From assembly GCA_019677205.1 (NCBI GenBank), contig JAAMXY010001741.1:1-19224 (forward strand): a DNA stretch of 19,224 nt, written 5' to 3'. Both the position numbers and the translations under genes were made by a program. This document shows positions 1 through 9,244 of the stretch, piece by piece (positions within the stretch are counted from its first letter, which is position 1; each line of letters opens with the position of its first letter). The notes under the pieces were generated by a model. It worked only from the letters and a program-made list of their open reading frames with translations. It ran no database searches and was not told the origin of the DNA. Source of the DNA: Pinguiococcus pyrenoidosus. Its lineage: Eukaryota; Sar; Pinguiophyceae; Pinguiochrysidales; Pinguiochrysidaceae.

Positions 1-59
1 CATTGGCCTACCAGTCCTCTACCTGATCTTGTACCTAAAGCTTTGTACTTGAGAGTCAA

Positions 60-230
60 CTCCCAAAAATAAGAGTGGAAAATGCGAAAATTCTCAGTTC
101 AAATTCAAAAATGCCAGAATTCTGAAGGCAAAAATGGGGAAATTCCGAAAACTCCCAAAATTCTGAAAATTCCGGAAATTCCAAAAAATCTGAAATTCTG
201 AAATTCTGAAAGCTGAAAAGAAGACTGGAC
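60..230. repeat. AT-rich degenerate tandem repeat (TTCTGAAA-like units)
   Basis: This stretch is built from variants of AAATTCTGAAA and AAATTCCGAAA. The cleanest part is 190-213, where CTGAAATT repeats with an 8-bp period. It contrasts sharply with the GC-rich surroundings. It looks like a decayed simple satellite; it encodes nothing visible. Confidence 0.7.
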
Positions 231-240
231 GCCACGAAGT

Positions 241-268
241 TCGGTGCTCGGTGCTCAGTGCTCGGTGG
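241..268. repeat. 7-bp tandem repeat, four units
   Basis: Four consecutive units read TCGGTGC, TCGGTGC, TCAGTGC and TCGGTGG. A second small duplication, TCACAAGA twice, follows at about 274-289. Together with the AT-rich array to the left this makes 60-290 a cluster of short-period repeats. Confidence 0.75.
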
Positions 269-971
269 ACACCATCACAAGATCACAAGATTCGAGATCT
301 GAGATAGCGGATGATGTCATGCGCTGCCGGGGCAAAACCGCAGGGCCAATTGGTGCGCGGGAGGATTGTGACGGCTGTAATTCAACTCAGCAAGTGGTAC
401 AGAACACACCATCCTTGCGCGCGGCAGGACTGGAGAAGATTCCGTCGGTCCGCCGCGCTGCTATGTGGGGCGGGCTCCGCGACGGCGTGTCCGCGTTGGT
501 CCCTTTCGGCTGGACATACTGGTTCGAACCGGTTGTCGCTCACTGGATGATCCTGGCAGAAGTGATTCCGTGCGCGAAAAGGAATCCATTGAGGATTTCG
601 GATACGGCCGCGTCCGGCGGGGCATTGGGTCGATCTTGGAGGAAGGATTTTCTGGCTCGCAGCTGAGCTGTGCTACGCGCATCCGTTGTTGCAGCGGCAC
701 AGTGGCGCTGTGCTTCGCGCGAGCAATTCCCCTAACCCTTCCGTTGAGAAAGGCGGACGCGCTAGTCAAGGATCCATAGGATCCTGGTCTTTCCAATGTG
801 AATGGTCAGTAATTCTGGGTGGGTGCGCTGCGCTCAAGACATCCAAAGAACCGAAAAGGAAGCCATCCAACTCAGGAGGACGCGGCTTGTTCGGTCGCCT
901 CCGCCACACGCCGCTCGGCACCTCGCAACCTTCGTGCTGAAGCTGGGAGGCTTCGCAGAGCTCGAGTCAAG

Positions 972-1276
972 ATGCCGGTGACGCGCGCCTCCGCGCGCAC
1001 CGAGGTAACCCGCTCGTGAAACGAATGGTTGAGAGTCCCATTCAAATCGACAAGAGCGCCTGGCCGACCCGCGCCGCAGCCCGGCCGCACCTGCGCTCCG
1101 CGTGGAAATGCGAGGCCGCCACCGGAGAGTTGGAACGGAAGCGAAGGATCTGCGAGTGGGGGGACGGCGCGCGGCGTGTGTGGATTCTGAACGCGACAGG
1201 AGATGACTGATCTCAACGCCCGTGGCCGGGAACACCTCGGCTGTCCAGTGCGTCTAAGCGCCTCTTGCCTTCGCAG
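972..1276 (+). other. Candidate 5' exon (972-1004) and first intron (1005-1276) of the myosin gene
   Basis: A good acceptor, a pyrimidine-rich stretch ending TTCGCAG, stops at 1276, only 12 bases before the myosin ATG at 1289. Those 12 bases (ATC GAA TCT CCG) are open and in frame. Upstream, ATG at 972 opens eleven codons ending exactly at a GAG|GTAACC donor, so 972-1004 would splice in phase 0 and add 15 residues in total (MPVTRASARTE then IESP). The alternative is that the acceptor belongs to an untranslated leader intron, or to a trans-splice site, with translation starting at 1289. Confidence 0.4.
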
Positions 1277-1288
1277 ATCGAATCTCCG

Positions 1289-4200
1289 ATGACCCAGGTC
1301 AAGGTCATCGCTGGCGAAAGCTACTGGATCCCCACGCCGGACGAGTGGAAGGACGGCAAGGAAGATGAGGTCTACAGCCTCTGTGTGGTCCAATCCTTGG
1401 ACGTCTACGAGACCATCGTGGTCGGCGGTGACGAGGTCATCGAGGCGCTCTGCTCGCCCAAGGAGAAGCGCGCAGCTCAGGTATGGCACCGTAGCACAGC
1501 TCGCCAAGCTAGAGATTGCCGAGAGGTGGTCGTTGTTGTCGTCGTCGTTGTCGTCGTTGTCGTCGTTGTTGGTGTTGTCGTCTTCGTCGTCGTTGTTGTC
1601 GTCGTTGTTGTTGTGGGGATTGGGCGCGCTTCGCCATGCAACAGATACTGACGCGGTGGATGGACCGCACAGGTGTCGGTGAACCTCGTGACCACGGAGA
1701 TCCACCCGATGAACCCCGTGCTGGGCCAGGCCGACATGACCGGCATGGACTACCTGCACATCCCGGGCATCCTGCGCAACCTGAAGGTTCGCTGGCAGAA
1801 GGCGCCCCGCGAGTTCTACACCTGCATCTCCAACGTGCTGGTGGCCGTGAACCCGCTCACGACCCAGCCGTCGCCGGCGGTGTCGGACTACCACGGCCAC
1901 AACCCGAGCACGAAGCCGCCGCACCCGTACGGCGTCGGCGAGTCGGTGCTCACGCACCTGCGCCGCTCCATCCTGCGCCGCATGCCCAAGAACCAGTCCG
2001 TGGTCATCTCCGGCGAGTCCGGATCCGGAAAGACCGTGAACGCCAAGATCGTCATCAAGTACCTCACGGAGACGGCCTCCGGCGGCACGGGCGAGGAGGA
2101 GCTCGTGGCGGCTTACCTGCGCGTCAGTAACCCGATTCTCGAGGCCTTCGGAAACGCGAAGACCACGCGGAACCCGAACTCCTCGCGCTTCGGTAAGTAC
2201 ACCAAGCTGCAGTACGTCACGGACACCAGCAACAACGGCGTGCTGCGCCTGCGCTTCACCGGCGCGGTCATGGAGCACTACCTGCTCGAGAAGTCGCGCA
2301 TCACCAACCCCAACCCGAAGGAGCGGGGCTACCACATCTTCTACCAGCTCCTGCGCGGCGCCGATGACGGCCTGCGCAGCCAGCTCTCGCTCGGGCCGGC
2401 GAACCCGGACAACTTCGTCCTCATGACCGGCAACGGCCAGGCCACGGACGTGGGCTACGCCGAAGGCCGCGTGGTGGACGACGCCGTCGACTTCGGGACG
2501 GTGGTGGAAGCCATGAACACGCTCAAGTTCGCCGGGAACGAGCAGAACTTCATCTGGCGCGTGGTGGCCGCCGTGCTCCACCTGTGCAACGTGACCTTCA
2601 CGGACGTCGAGGGCTCCAGCGGCAACATGGAGGCCACCGTGTCCGGCGGCGCGCAGTCGTCGCTCGGCGCCGCGGCGTCCTGCCTCGGCGTGGACGTCGA
2701 GTCGCTGCTGAAGATCTGCGCCACGACCTTCAACGAGCGCTACCAGACGAACCGTAACTCGAGCCTGGCCACGCAGGCGCGGGATGCGATCTCCAAGGTC
2801 CTGTACTCGCAGCTCTTCGACTGGCTCTTCGAGCGCATCTCGCAGTGCCTCAACGCCAGCCCCGAGGAGCGCCACTTCATCGGTGTGCTCGATATCTTCG
2901 GCTTCGAGTCCTTCGCGCGCAACGACTTCGAGCAGCTGCTCATCAACTACGCCAACGAGGAGCTGCAGAAGACCTTCAAGCTCGCCGTCATCCGCGCCGA
3001 GATCCTCCTGTACCAAGAGGAGGGCCTCATGTCGGCCAACGAGGCCTCGAACATCATGTCCGATGACATCGACAGCCCGTGCGTCACGCTCATGAGCAGC
3101 CCGACCGACCCCAAGGGCATCTTCCAGCTCCTGGAGGAGGCGTCGCAGCTCATGGGGGACTTCCAGACCAAGGAGCAGCGCTTCATCGACGACATCCACG
3201 CGAAGCACCGCAAGAACCCCGCCTACGCGCGCGTCAAGCGCGTCAACGCCGGAGACACCTTCAAGATCAAGCACTACGCCGAGGACGTGACCTACCACAA
3301 GGGCAACTTCGTCCTCAAGAACATCGACCGCGTGCCGGACGAGCTGCGCCAGCTGATCGGCGGCTCGGTCGGATCCGGAGCCGGTGATGTCCTGCCCATG
3401 CTCTTCCCGAAGATCGCGCAGGAGAGCGGCAAGAAGCGCCGCCGCGGCGTCAACAAGGGCATCTGCCTCAAGTTCGACGACCAGATGAAGGCGCTCGCCG
3501 CCGTGCTTGGCTCCTGCGACTGCGCGTTCATCCGCTGCATCAAGCCGAACTACGAGCTCGAGGAGGCCCAGGGCTACCGCGACGGCTTCGTCAAGTCCCA
3601 GCTCATCTCCCTCGGTGTGCTCGAGACCTGCAACGTGCTGAAGATGGGATACCCGACCCGCATCGAGTTCACCGAGCTCCACGAGCGCCTGCAGCCGGCC
3701 ATGCCCGCGAAGGTGAAGGCGGACTTCGCCAAGGAGCGGCAGCAGACCTTCGTCAAGGCCGTCCTGTGGGCGGCGCAGGTGCCCCCCGACGCCTACAAGG
3801 TCGGCAAGACCCGCGTTTTCTTCGCCCCGGGTCGCGTCTCCGTCCTCGACGACCTGCTCTCGCTGGATACCAACTCCTCGGAAGCGCAGGCGCTCGTCGA
3901 ACGCATGTCGAAGTTCCTGCGCATCGTGAAGGTCCTGGAGAAGCTGCACTACCAGATCCTGCTCCAGGCCACGTTCGTGCGCGTGCGCGCGCGCAAGATG
4001 CTCATGGAGCTCGTCGAACGTCGCATTGTCAAGTTCCGCAAGGACTGGCGCGAGGGCATCGCCAAGGAGTACACCCAAGCCCTGGCGCACGAGCGCGCCG
4101 AGGCCGAGCGGAAGGCCCGCGAGGAGGAGGAGCGCAAGCGCCGCGCCGAGGAAGAGTCGCGCAAGCGCGCCGAGCGCGAGGCCAAGCGCAAGGTCGACGA

Positions 4201-7200
4201 GGAGGCGCGCATCAAGGCGGACATGGATGCCGCCAAGAAGCGCGGAGAGGCCCAGGAGGCCCGCAAGATTGCCCTGACCGCCGAGGCGGACCGGAAGGCG
4301 CGCCGCCAGCAGGTCATCCAGGAGTCGCTCGCCAAGGCCGGCATCCGCGCTCGCAAGTGGACCTTCGCGCCCGCCGAGGAGATCGAGAAGGAGGCCGAGA
4401 GCCTCGGCATCAGCCTCGACGGCTGCGAGGACAAGGATCACATGATCGCTCGCCTCCTCGGGCTGCCGGAGGAGGACCCCGTGGACATCCCCGACGCCGA
4501 GCCGGGCAGGATTGCCGGCGAAGCGGACGTGTCCGCCGTGGAGTCCAAGGCGTCCGAGCCCGCGGCTCCTGCGGCCGCCGCCGTGAGCGCCCCCGCCCCG
4601 GGTCCCGCCGCGGATGCTCCGTCGGGGCCGCCGCCGGGCCAGCAGCGCCGCAAGCGCCGCGAGCAGGCTCCGGGTGCCGCCGCGCTCGTCAAGACCATGA
4701 AGGTCCGCGTGGAGGACGTCGACGCCAGCTACATCAACGCGCAGCTGGTGGCCACGCCCTTCCCGAAGACGGAGAAGACCGCGGCCGGCCTGCAGCTCTG
4801 GATCCAGAACCAGAACGTGAGCAGCGACAAGCCGCTCAAGTACCTCATCTGGAACCTCGGCGACGACAAGAAGAACCCGGGCGTGTACAACGCCCTGGAC
4901 AACCGCGTCCTCGATCCGGAGTGGAAGTCGCCGGGCGACTACGCCCAGACGCCGTCGCTGGAGCTCACCTTCCGCGTCTGCGCCGCCATCAAGGCCTGGT
5001 GCGACCTCGGCATGGATCACCTCGCCATCGTCTGCTGCGAGAACGGAAAGACGCGCACCTCCCTGCTGCTGGCCTGCTACCTGCGCTACTGCGGAGAGAA
5101 GAGCTCGGTCGCGGAGGGCTTCAACGCCTTCTACATGCGACGAAGCCGCGAGCTCAGCGGCACCCTGAAGCGTGCGAATGCGACCGTGCTGGACCGCGTC
5201 CCCCCTTCCATCCACCGCTTCTTCCGCAACTTCGACATCGCGCTGGACATGGGCAACTTCCCGTCCACGGAGCCGCTGCTGCTCAAGTACATCCTGGTCC
5301 GCGGCATGCCCGTGGAGGACCTCCCCTGCATCGACCTCTGGGACAGCCCGCGCGGCCAGTTCTTCGCGTCGCATCTCGAGCCGGACACCAACAAGGCGTG
5401 GGAGGGCGAGGATGGCCGTGGCCTCTACCGCGTGGGCCAGGTGCTCAGCGGCGACTTCTACATCATCTGCCGCTTCGGCGGGCAGTGGTCGGAGTTCACG
5501 CGCGATCCGTCCAAGATCCTGTTCCGCTACGCCAACTCCACCGCGGTGCTCGCCAAGGGTCCCATGGAGTGCGACAAGCACGACTGCGATATCATGCGCG
5601 AGTACGTCGAGGGCTTTGACGAGGAGGACTTCTCCATGGTGCTCATCCTGAGCAGCGCCTCCGGCGAGAACGCGGCCGCGGCCGGCGCACAGCTCCTGCC
5701 GCGCACCCTGCCCGTCGGCACCCGCGCGGGAGCGGCCGGTATCCAGGAGATCCTCGACACCAACCCCGAGCTCTTCGACTGCACCAACGAGCAGAAGCAG
5801 GAGTGGCTCGAGGCGCAGGGCTTCTCCAAGATCGACATCCTCGAGGCCTTTGGCCTCCTGGACGCGACGCAGGTCGAGGCCCTCCACAGCCAGAGCACGG
5901 GCGCGCAGCTGCTGGACAACGCGGGCATGGACGACGGCCAGGACGACGCGCCGATGGACGGCAACATGGAGGACGAGACCCGCGAAGAGCGCGCCCGTCG
6001 CCAGCAGCTCCAGGAGGCCTCCAAGGCCGCGAGCCCGATCCTCATCGTCAGCAACGGTATCCTCGAGGGCTACGCCGAGAAGCGCATGCGCGTCGGCGGC
6101 TGGAAGTGGATGTTCGTCGTCCTCCGCCCCACGACCGTGGATCTCCACAAGTCGCACGAGGATTTCGACAACGACAGTCCCAAGTACCAGTTCCCGCTGA
6201 AGCACAGCACGAAGATCAGCTGCGCCGGCGCCAACATTGCGCTCACCAACGCGCGGCGCCGGCTCGTGCTGCGCATGCGCGGAGGCCCGGGAGAGGCGAA
6301 GCTCTGGGCGCGCTACGCTGAGCGGTTCGTGGACTACCTCGGCGGCAAGGGGAACATCGACGACCTGCTCGAGCGCACGCCGCCTGCGGCGTCGCAGAAT
6401 TCGCAGGGCACGTACGCCCGGCCGCCGACGGCCCCCGCGTCGCCGCCCACCAAGGTGGCCCAGGCCGACTCGTCCAACCAGAAGATCTACGGCAGCTATG
6501 TCGATGTCAAGAAGGCGATGCGCCAGTATCACCGTCGCTACGCCGTCCTGCGCCCGCACAGCATCACCACGCACCGTGACGAGGAGAGCGTCATGGACGA
6601 CAAGGGCCGCCTCACCTTCCTCGAGTCCATCAGCCTCAACGAGAACACCACCGTGCACGAGGTGGCCTCCAAGAAGGGTGCCTGGATGGGCAAGGACATG
6701 CGCAAGATCGTCGTGACCACGACGCTCCCGCGCACCGGCACGCCGCAGACCCTGCACTTCCGCCCGTCCGACCAGGAGGAGGTGAAGATGTGGGCCATGC
6801 ACCTCGCGCAGACCATCTACGCCCTGCGCCGCAACGCGCCCTCCGACTCGGCGCCGGCGCTGCGCAGCGGCCGCAACGACGAGGTCACCGTGGGAGACGT
6901 CGCCAACAGCGAGCAGGACAAGGCCGCAGAGGACCGGCGCTCTCGGGAGCGGCAGGAGGAGGCGCGCGAGGAGGCGCTTCGTCTTTGTATGGAAATGTTC
7001 GACGAAGCCGACGACGACGGCGATGGCCAGATCTACGGCCGCAAGGTGGCGGCGTACCTCTACCGCGTCTTCCCGTCCGACGAGGTGGTGCAGTACTTCA
7101 TGCAGCGATTCGAGTTCCAGAACGAGACGCAGATCAACTTCGAGAAGTTCGTCGACATCATGCGTGCCGCGCAGGTGGCGTTCGAGAAGCTGCAGAAGGC

Positions 7201-7321
7201 CCGCCAGGAGCAGCGCCGCCAGCAGGCCGCCGCCCAGCAGCAGGCCAACGATCTCGTGCGGGACTACAACACCACTGGCGACATGGATGACCGCGACATC
7301 GAGAACAACTGGATCAACTAA
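1289..7321 (+). CDS. Myosin heavy chain with PTEN/C2-like, double PH and EF-hand tail
   Basis: Actin-based motor of about 1,946 residues, exons 1289-1480 and 1673-7321 joined in phase 0. Visible features: an SH3-like N-terminal fold (about 5-60); P-loop GESGSGKT (178-185); switch I NPNSSRFGK (about 231-239); switch II DIFGFE (471-476); actin-binding segment FIRCIKPN (683-690); converter ending near 795. Glu419 sits at the TEDS position, 16 residues before the DALAK-like DAISK. No clear IQ motif follows; an Arg/Glu-rich single helix (about 861-944) comes next. The tail has a SAP-like motif (969-999), a PTEN-type phosphatase-like domain (1074-1254), a C2-like domain (1259-1394), two PH-like domains (1527-1622 and 1667-1784) and EF-hands (1829-1899; first loop DxDxDGxI but Lys at position 12). 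Motor identity is certain; tail domains are motif-based. The start at 1289 is conservative; an upstream exon could add 15 residues. Confidence 0.93.
1481..1672 (+). other. Myosin intron with GTC/GTT microsatellite
   Basis: GT-AG intron of 192 nt (donor CTCAG|GTATGG, acceptor CGCACAG). It joins two exons in phase 0 and is required to link the SH3-like segment to the motor. About half of it is a (GTY)n triplet array at 1526-1616. The exon 1 frame stays open through the array, reading roughly 26 valines, until TGA at 1649-1651. Confidence 0.85.
1526..1616 (+). repeat. (GTC/GTT)n trinucleotide microsatellite inside the intron
   Basis: About 30 triplets of GTC or GTT with rare interruptions (GGT, TTC). 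It contributes many GT dinucleotides close to the true donor. Length is likely to vary between individuals or strains. Confidence 0.85.
4700..5662 (+). other. PTEN-like phosphatase and C2 module within the myosin tail
   Basis: The segment follows the PTEN/tensin/auxilin layout: an entry like PTEN's DLDLTYI (here VEDVDASYI), the central strand YLIWNL, and a Cys-x5-Arg loop CCENGKTRT at the position of PTEN HCKAGKGRT. Catalytic Cys1186 and Arg1192 are kept, while PTEN's His, Lys125, Ala126 and Gly129 equivalents are changed to Cys, Glu, Asn and Thr. A beta-rich region after it resembles PTEN C2 (LSGDFYIICRF, then ILFRYANS). Phosphoinositide phosphatase activity is possible but unproven; a lipid-binding pseudophosphatase, as in auxilin, is an equally good reading. 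Confidence 0.7.
6059..7177 (+). other. Two PH-like domains and EF-hand pair of the myosin tail
   Basis: The first PH-like domain opens with EGYAEKRMRVGGWKWMFVVL, a basic beta1-beta2 hairpin typical of PH folds, and closes with an amphipathic helix containing KLWARYAERF. The second (from about 6479) opens with KIYGSYVDVKKAMRQYHRRY and ends with EVKMWAMHLAQTI, which carries the conserved C-helix tryptophan. A Pro-rich linker separates them. The EF-hand region from about 6965 has one loop, DDDGDGQIYGRK, with the calcium-ligand Asp residues but Lys instead of Glu at position 12, and a second degenerate loop. Membrane phosphoinositide binding and Ca2+ sensing are inferred. Confidence 0.65.
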
Positions 7322-7974
7322 GAGGCCTGGCTGCACCCTGGAGCTGCGTTTTGTTACTACTTTGCACGTACCCAACGCATGCCGCTACGTGTTCGACAGG
7401 AGTTTCGCTTCGCTTCTGCGTTTCAAGGGGAAGAATAGGTCCATGTGTGTCGAGAGCTCTTGAAAAAGCTCTTTTCTTATCGAGGGAATGGTAGGAATCG
7501 TTCGATGGAGGAAACACGAAGAGTCTTTCTCTATTATCCGTCTGATACGATGTCCGAAAAATCTGCAGCTCATACGGACACAAACTGCTAGATCTACGTA
7601 TCCGAACGATAGCATCATCCAGGCAGCAACGCCGCTACGAGCAACAGAGTAAAATCCCACCTTCTCGAAGGAAAAGCGTGTCCTCATGCATTCGTTCATT
7701 CACACACCCGCCACATGCCACACGCCACGTGTACTTGATCTCCATCCCTCAAAACACTTCGCATTTATCTAATCCTCGTCTGTCTCATGGATCATGCAAC
7801 CAAAGCGGCGAAATGCGGAGAGCTCTGGCTCTTTCCGAGCGGACTAGCTAGTCCGCCGGTTCCTACTTTTCACGTACGCGATCCACTTGCAAGAAGCTCC
7901 TCCATCTCTCCGATCTGCGCCCCCACGCTTCACGCACCGCTCGTGCAGGGTGAGAGCTAGCGTCTACGGTGGAA
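7322..7974. other. Convergent intergenic region, 3' ends of myosin and the 190-residue gene
   Basis: No coding frame here is credible. It should contain the two 3'UTRs. I see no canonical AATAAA shortly after either stop. An 18-bp perfect palindrome lies at 7839-7856, and a short inverted repeat (AGAGCT ... AGCTCT) near 7454-7473 could form a weak hairpin. Confidence 0.6.
7839..7856. repeat. 18-bp perfect palindrome
   Basis: GCGGACTAGCTAGTCCGC equals its own reverse complement. It lies about 120 bp beyond the stop codon of the minus-strand gene and 520 bp beyond the myosin stop. A dimeric protein binding site or an RNA 3'-end hairpin are both possible; nothing in the sequence decides. Confidence 0.8.
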
Positions 7975-8547
7975 TCAGGGCGGACCGTCGTCGGCCGGCA
8001 TTACAGCTGGTGGAATATTTCCGTGACGTTTGCGGTAGTTGCACACGAAGTCCTTCACCTGCCTCGGCTGCAGCCGCTCCAGGAATGCTTCTCCCTCGCT
8101 CCGATTGAACTGCTCCGCTAGTTCCGCGGCTGTCTCCGAGCTGATTCTGATCCGCCGGTGCTCATTGATGCAGAGGATGATGTAGGTGAACAGGAATCTT
8201 TCCACTGCGGGATCGAAGATCTTGCAGTTGCCGAGCTTCCTGCTGAAGATGCTCCTCTTCTGCCGAGGCGGCGGGGGAGGTTCCACGACGGGCGACAACG
8301 CCTCGAGATTCTCGGTGACGACAGGGTCGTCGTCGGCAGGAAGCGGCGGCGGCGGCGGCGGTGACAGTGGTAGCGGCGGTAGCGTTCCAGTCGGAGCGGG
8401 GAAATCCTGGAAGATACTTTCCGCCATCTGCTGGACGATATCTTGCTGCCCGTCGTCTCCAAACGGATGCTCCGCGAAGTGATGCATCCCGTTGTCGTCG
8501 GCGGGAGGGCCGAAAGCGGCCTCGGACGAGAGCATCTCGCCGTCCAT
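7975..8547 (-). CDS. 190-residue protein, possible divergent homeodomain-like factor
   Basis: Single-exon gene with ATG at 8547-8545 in a good context (GCACCATGG). Residues 1-50 are acidic and mixed; 51-95 are Pro-rich with runs of six and five prolines; 96-104 are basic. Residues 112-176 look like a compact helical domain: helix 1 about 112-130, helix 2 about 137-149, and helix 3 PRQVKDFVCNYRKRH (161-175). Helix 3 lines up with the homeodomain recognition helix: Asn170 at position 51, Arg172 at 53, Arg174 at 55, but Phe and Val replace the invariant Trp48 and Phe49. The helix 2 to 3 spacing is about ten residues longer than a standard homeodomain. The open frame is probably a real gene; the DNA-binding reading is tentative. 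Confidence 0.65.
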   Translation of the reverse strand: MDGEMLSSEAAFGPPADDNGMHHFAEHPFGDDGQQDIVQQMAESIFQDFPAPTGTLPPLPLSPPPPPPLPADDDPVVTENLEALSPVVEPPPPPRQKRSIFSRKLGNCKIFDPAVERFLFTYIILCINEHRRIRISSETAAELAEQFNRSEGEAFLERLQPRQVKDFVCNYRKRHGNIPPAVMPADDGPP

Positions 8548-9244
8548 GGTGCGCGGGGGTGGGAACTAGTGGATTTGGCGGAAGTTTCCGAGAAGAAGAA
8601 GATACAGTACGATATTCCGGTTTCCTCGGGAATTCCCCGAAGGCTATGAGCTCTGCGAAGGACTGAAGGAAGGCCATTGGCTGCTTTCTGAGACTCTTGT
8701 GGCTTTACACACTTCGTTCGCACCACGAGGCACCCCAACCTGAGACGTGGCTCCAACTTGGTGGCTCGACACGTAGTCGCGAATGCTCCGCGCGTAAACA
8801 AGGCGCTAAGGCCAAATGGAAACGGCGCCGCGCGTTTGATTGGGCGATGCCATCGACGTTGAATGCGAACATGTCCACAACAGGTCAGTCGTGAAAAGGG
8901 AGCAAGATCTTAGTGCAGCTGAACGTTGTAGAAGTGCGTAGCGGACGCGTGCTCACGAGGCCTGGCCTGCCCAGCGTCTGACACTGCGAAGCGTACCGGT
9001 GAAGGGTCGGAGAAGGCAGGAGAAACGACCGGCTACATGCTCGGCCACCCTCACGATTTTGCATATGTATGCTTCCATGATTTCCATCGTACAGCACCGT
9101 CGTTCCCCGACTCGGGACAACTTGAAGGACCCACTCCTTGTCCGAACATGAGCGCAACGACTAGCATTCACCAGAATCTGAGTCAGTGTGATGCGCGCAC
9201 ACAAGATGCGACAACCCCGACCTACTGAAGCAGACGCAGCCACA
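8548..9244. other. Intergenic region between XRN1 3' end and the 190-residue gene
   Basis: No supported coding sequence on either strand. It must hold the XRN1 3'UTR and the promoter of the downstream minus-strand gene. A CCAAT pentamer in the minus orientation (ATTGG on +) lies at 8839-8843, about 290 bp upstream of that gene's ATG. Nothing else stands out. Confidence 0.5.

Larger units (their letters stand above)
1..971. other. Noncoding region upstream of the myosin gene
   Basis: I see no convincing coding sequence here. Short open frames exist on both strands, but none shows the strong C/G third-position bias of the neighbouring genes or any recognisable motif. The left 230 bases are AT-rich and repetitive; the rest is about average for the window and probably holds the myosin promoter and 5' leader. 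A CCAAT pentamer lies at 793-797 and an inverted repeat at 769-785. Neither is proof of promoter function. Confidence 0.5.

Noticed and set aside
190-213. Heat-shock element array (alternating TTC and GAA)
   Set aside because: HSEs need 5-bp units with 2-nt spacing; here the period is 8 bp, so the likeness comes from the AT-rich repeat.
521-532. GGTTCGAACC resembling a tRNA B-box/T-loop
   Set aside because: No matching acceptor stem, D-arm or A-box within tRNA distance, and the flanking T-arm stem does not pair; it is just a short palindrome.
244-796. Overlapping open frames on both strands upstream of myosin
   Set aside because: No motif, no codon bias and all frames comparably open; typical of GC-rich noncoding sequence.
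872-7375. A 2,167-codon open frame on the minus strand opposite the myosin
   Set aside because: It is a shadow of the myosin's extreme C/G third-position bias, which removes stop codons from that antisense frame. It has Leu/Val/Arg/Ala/His-rich low-complexity content, no recognisable domain, and reads straight through the myosin intron microsatellite as Asn/Asp runs.
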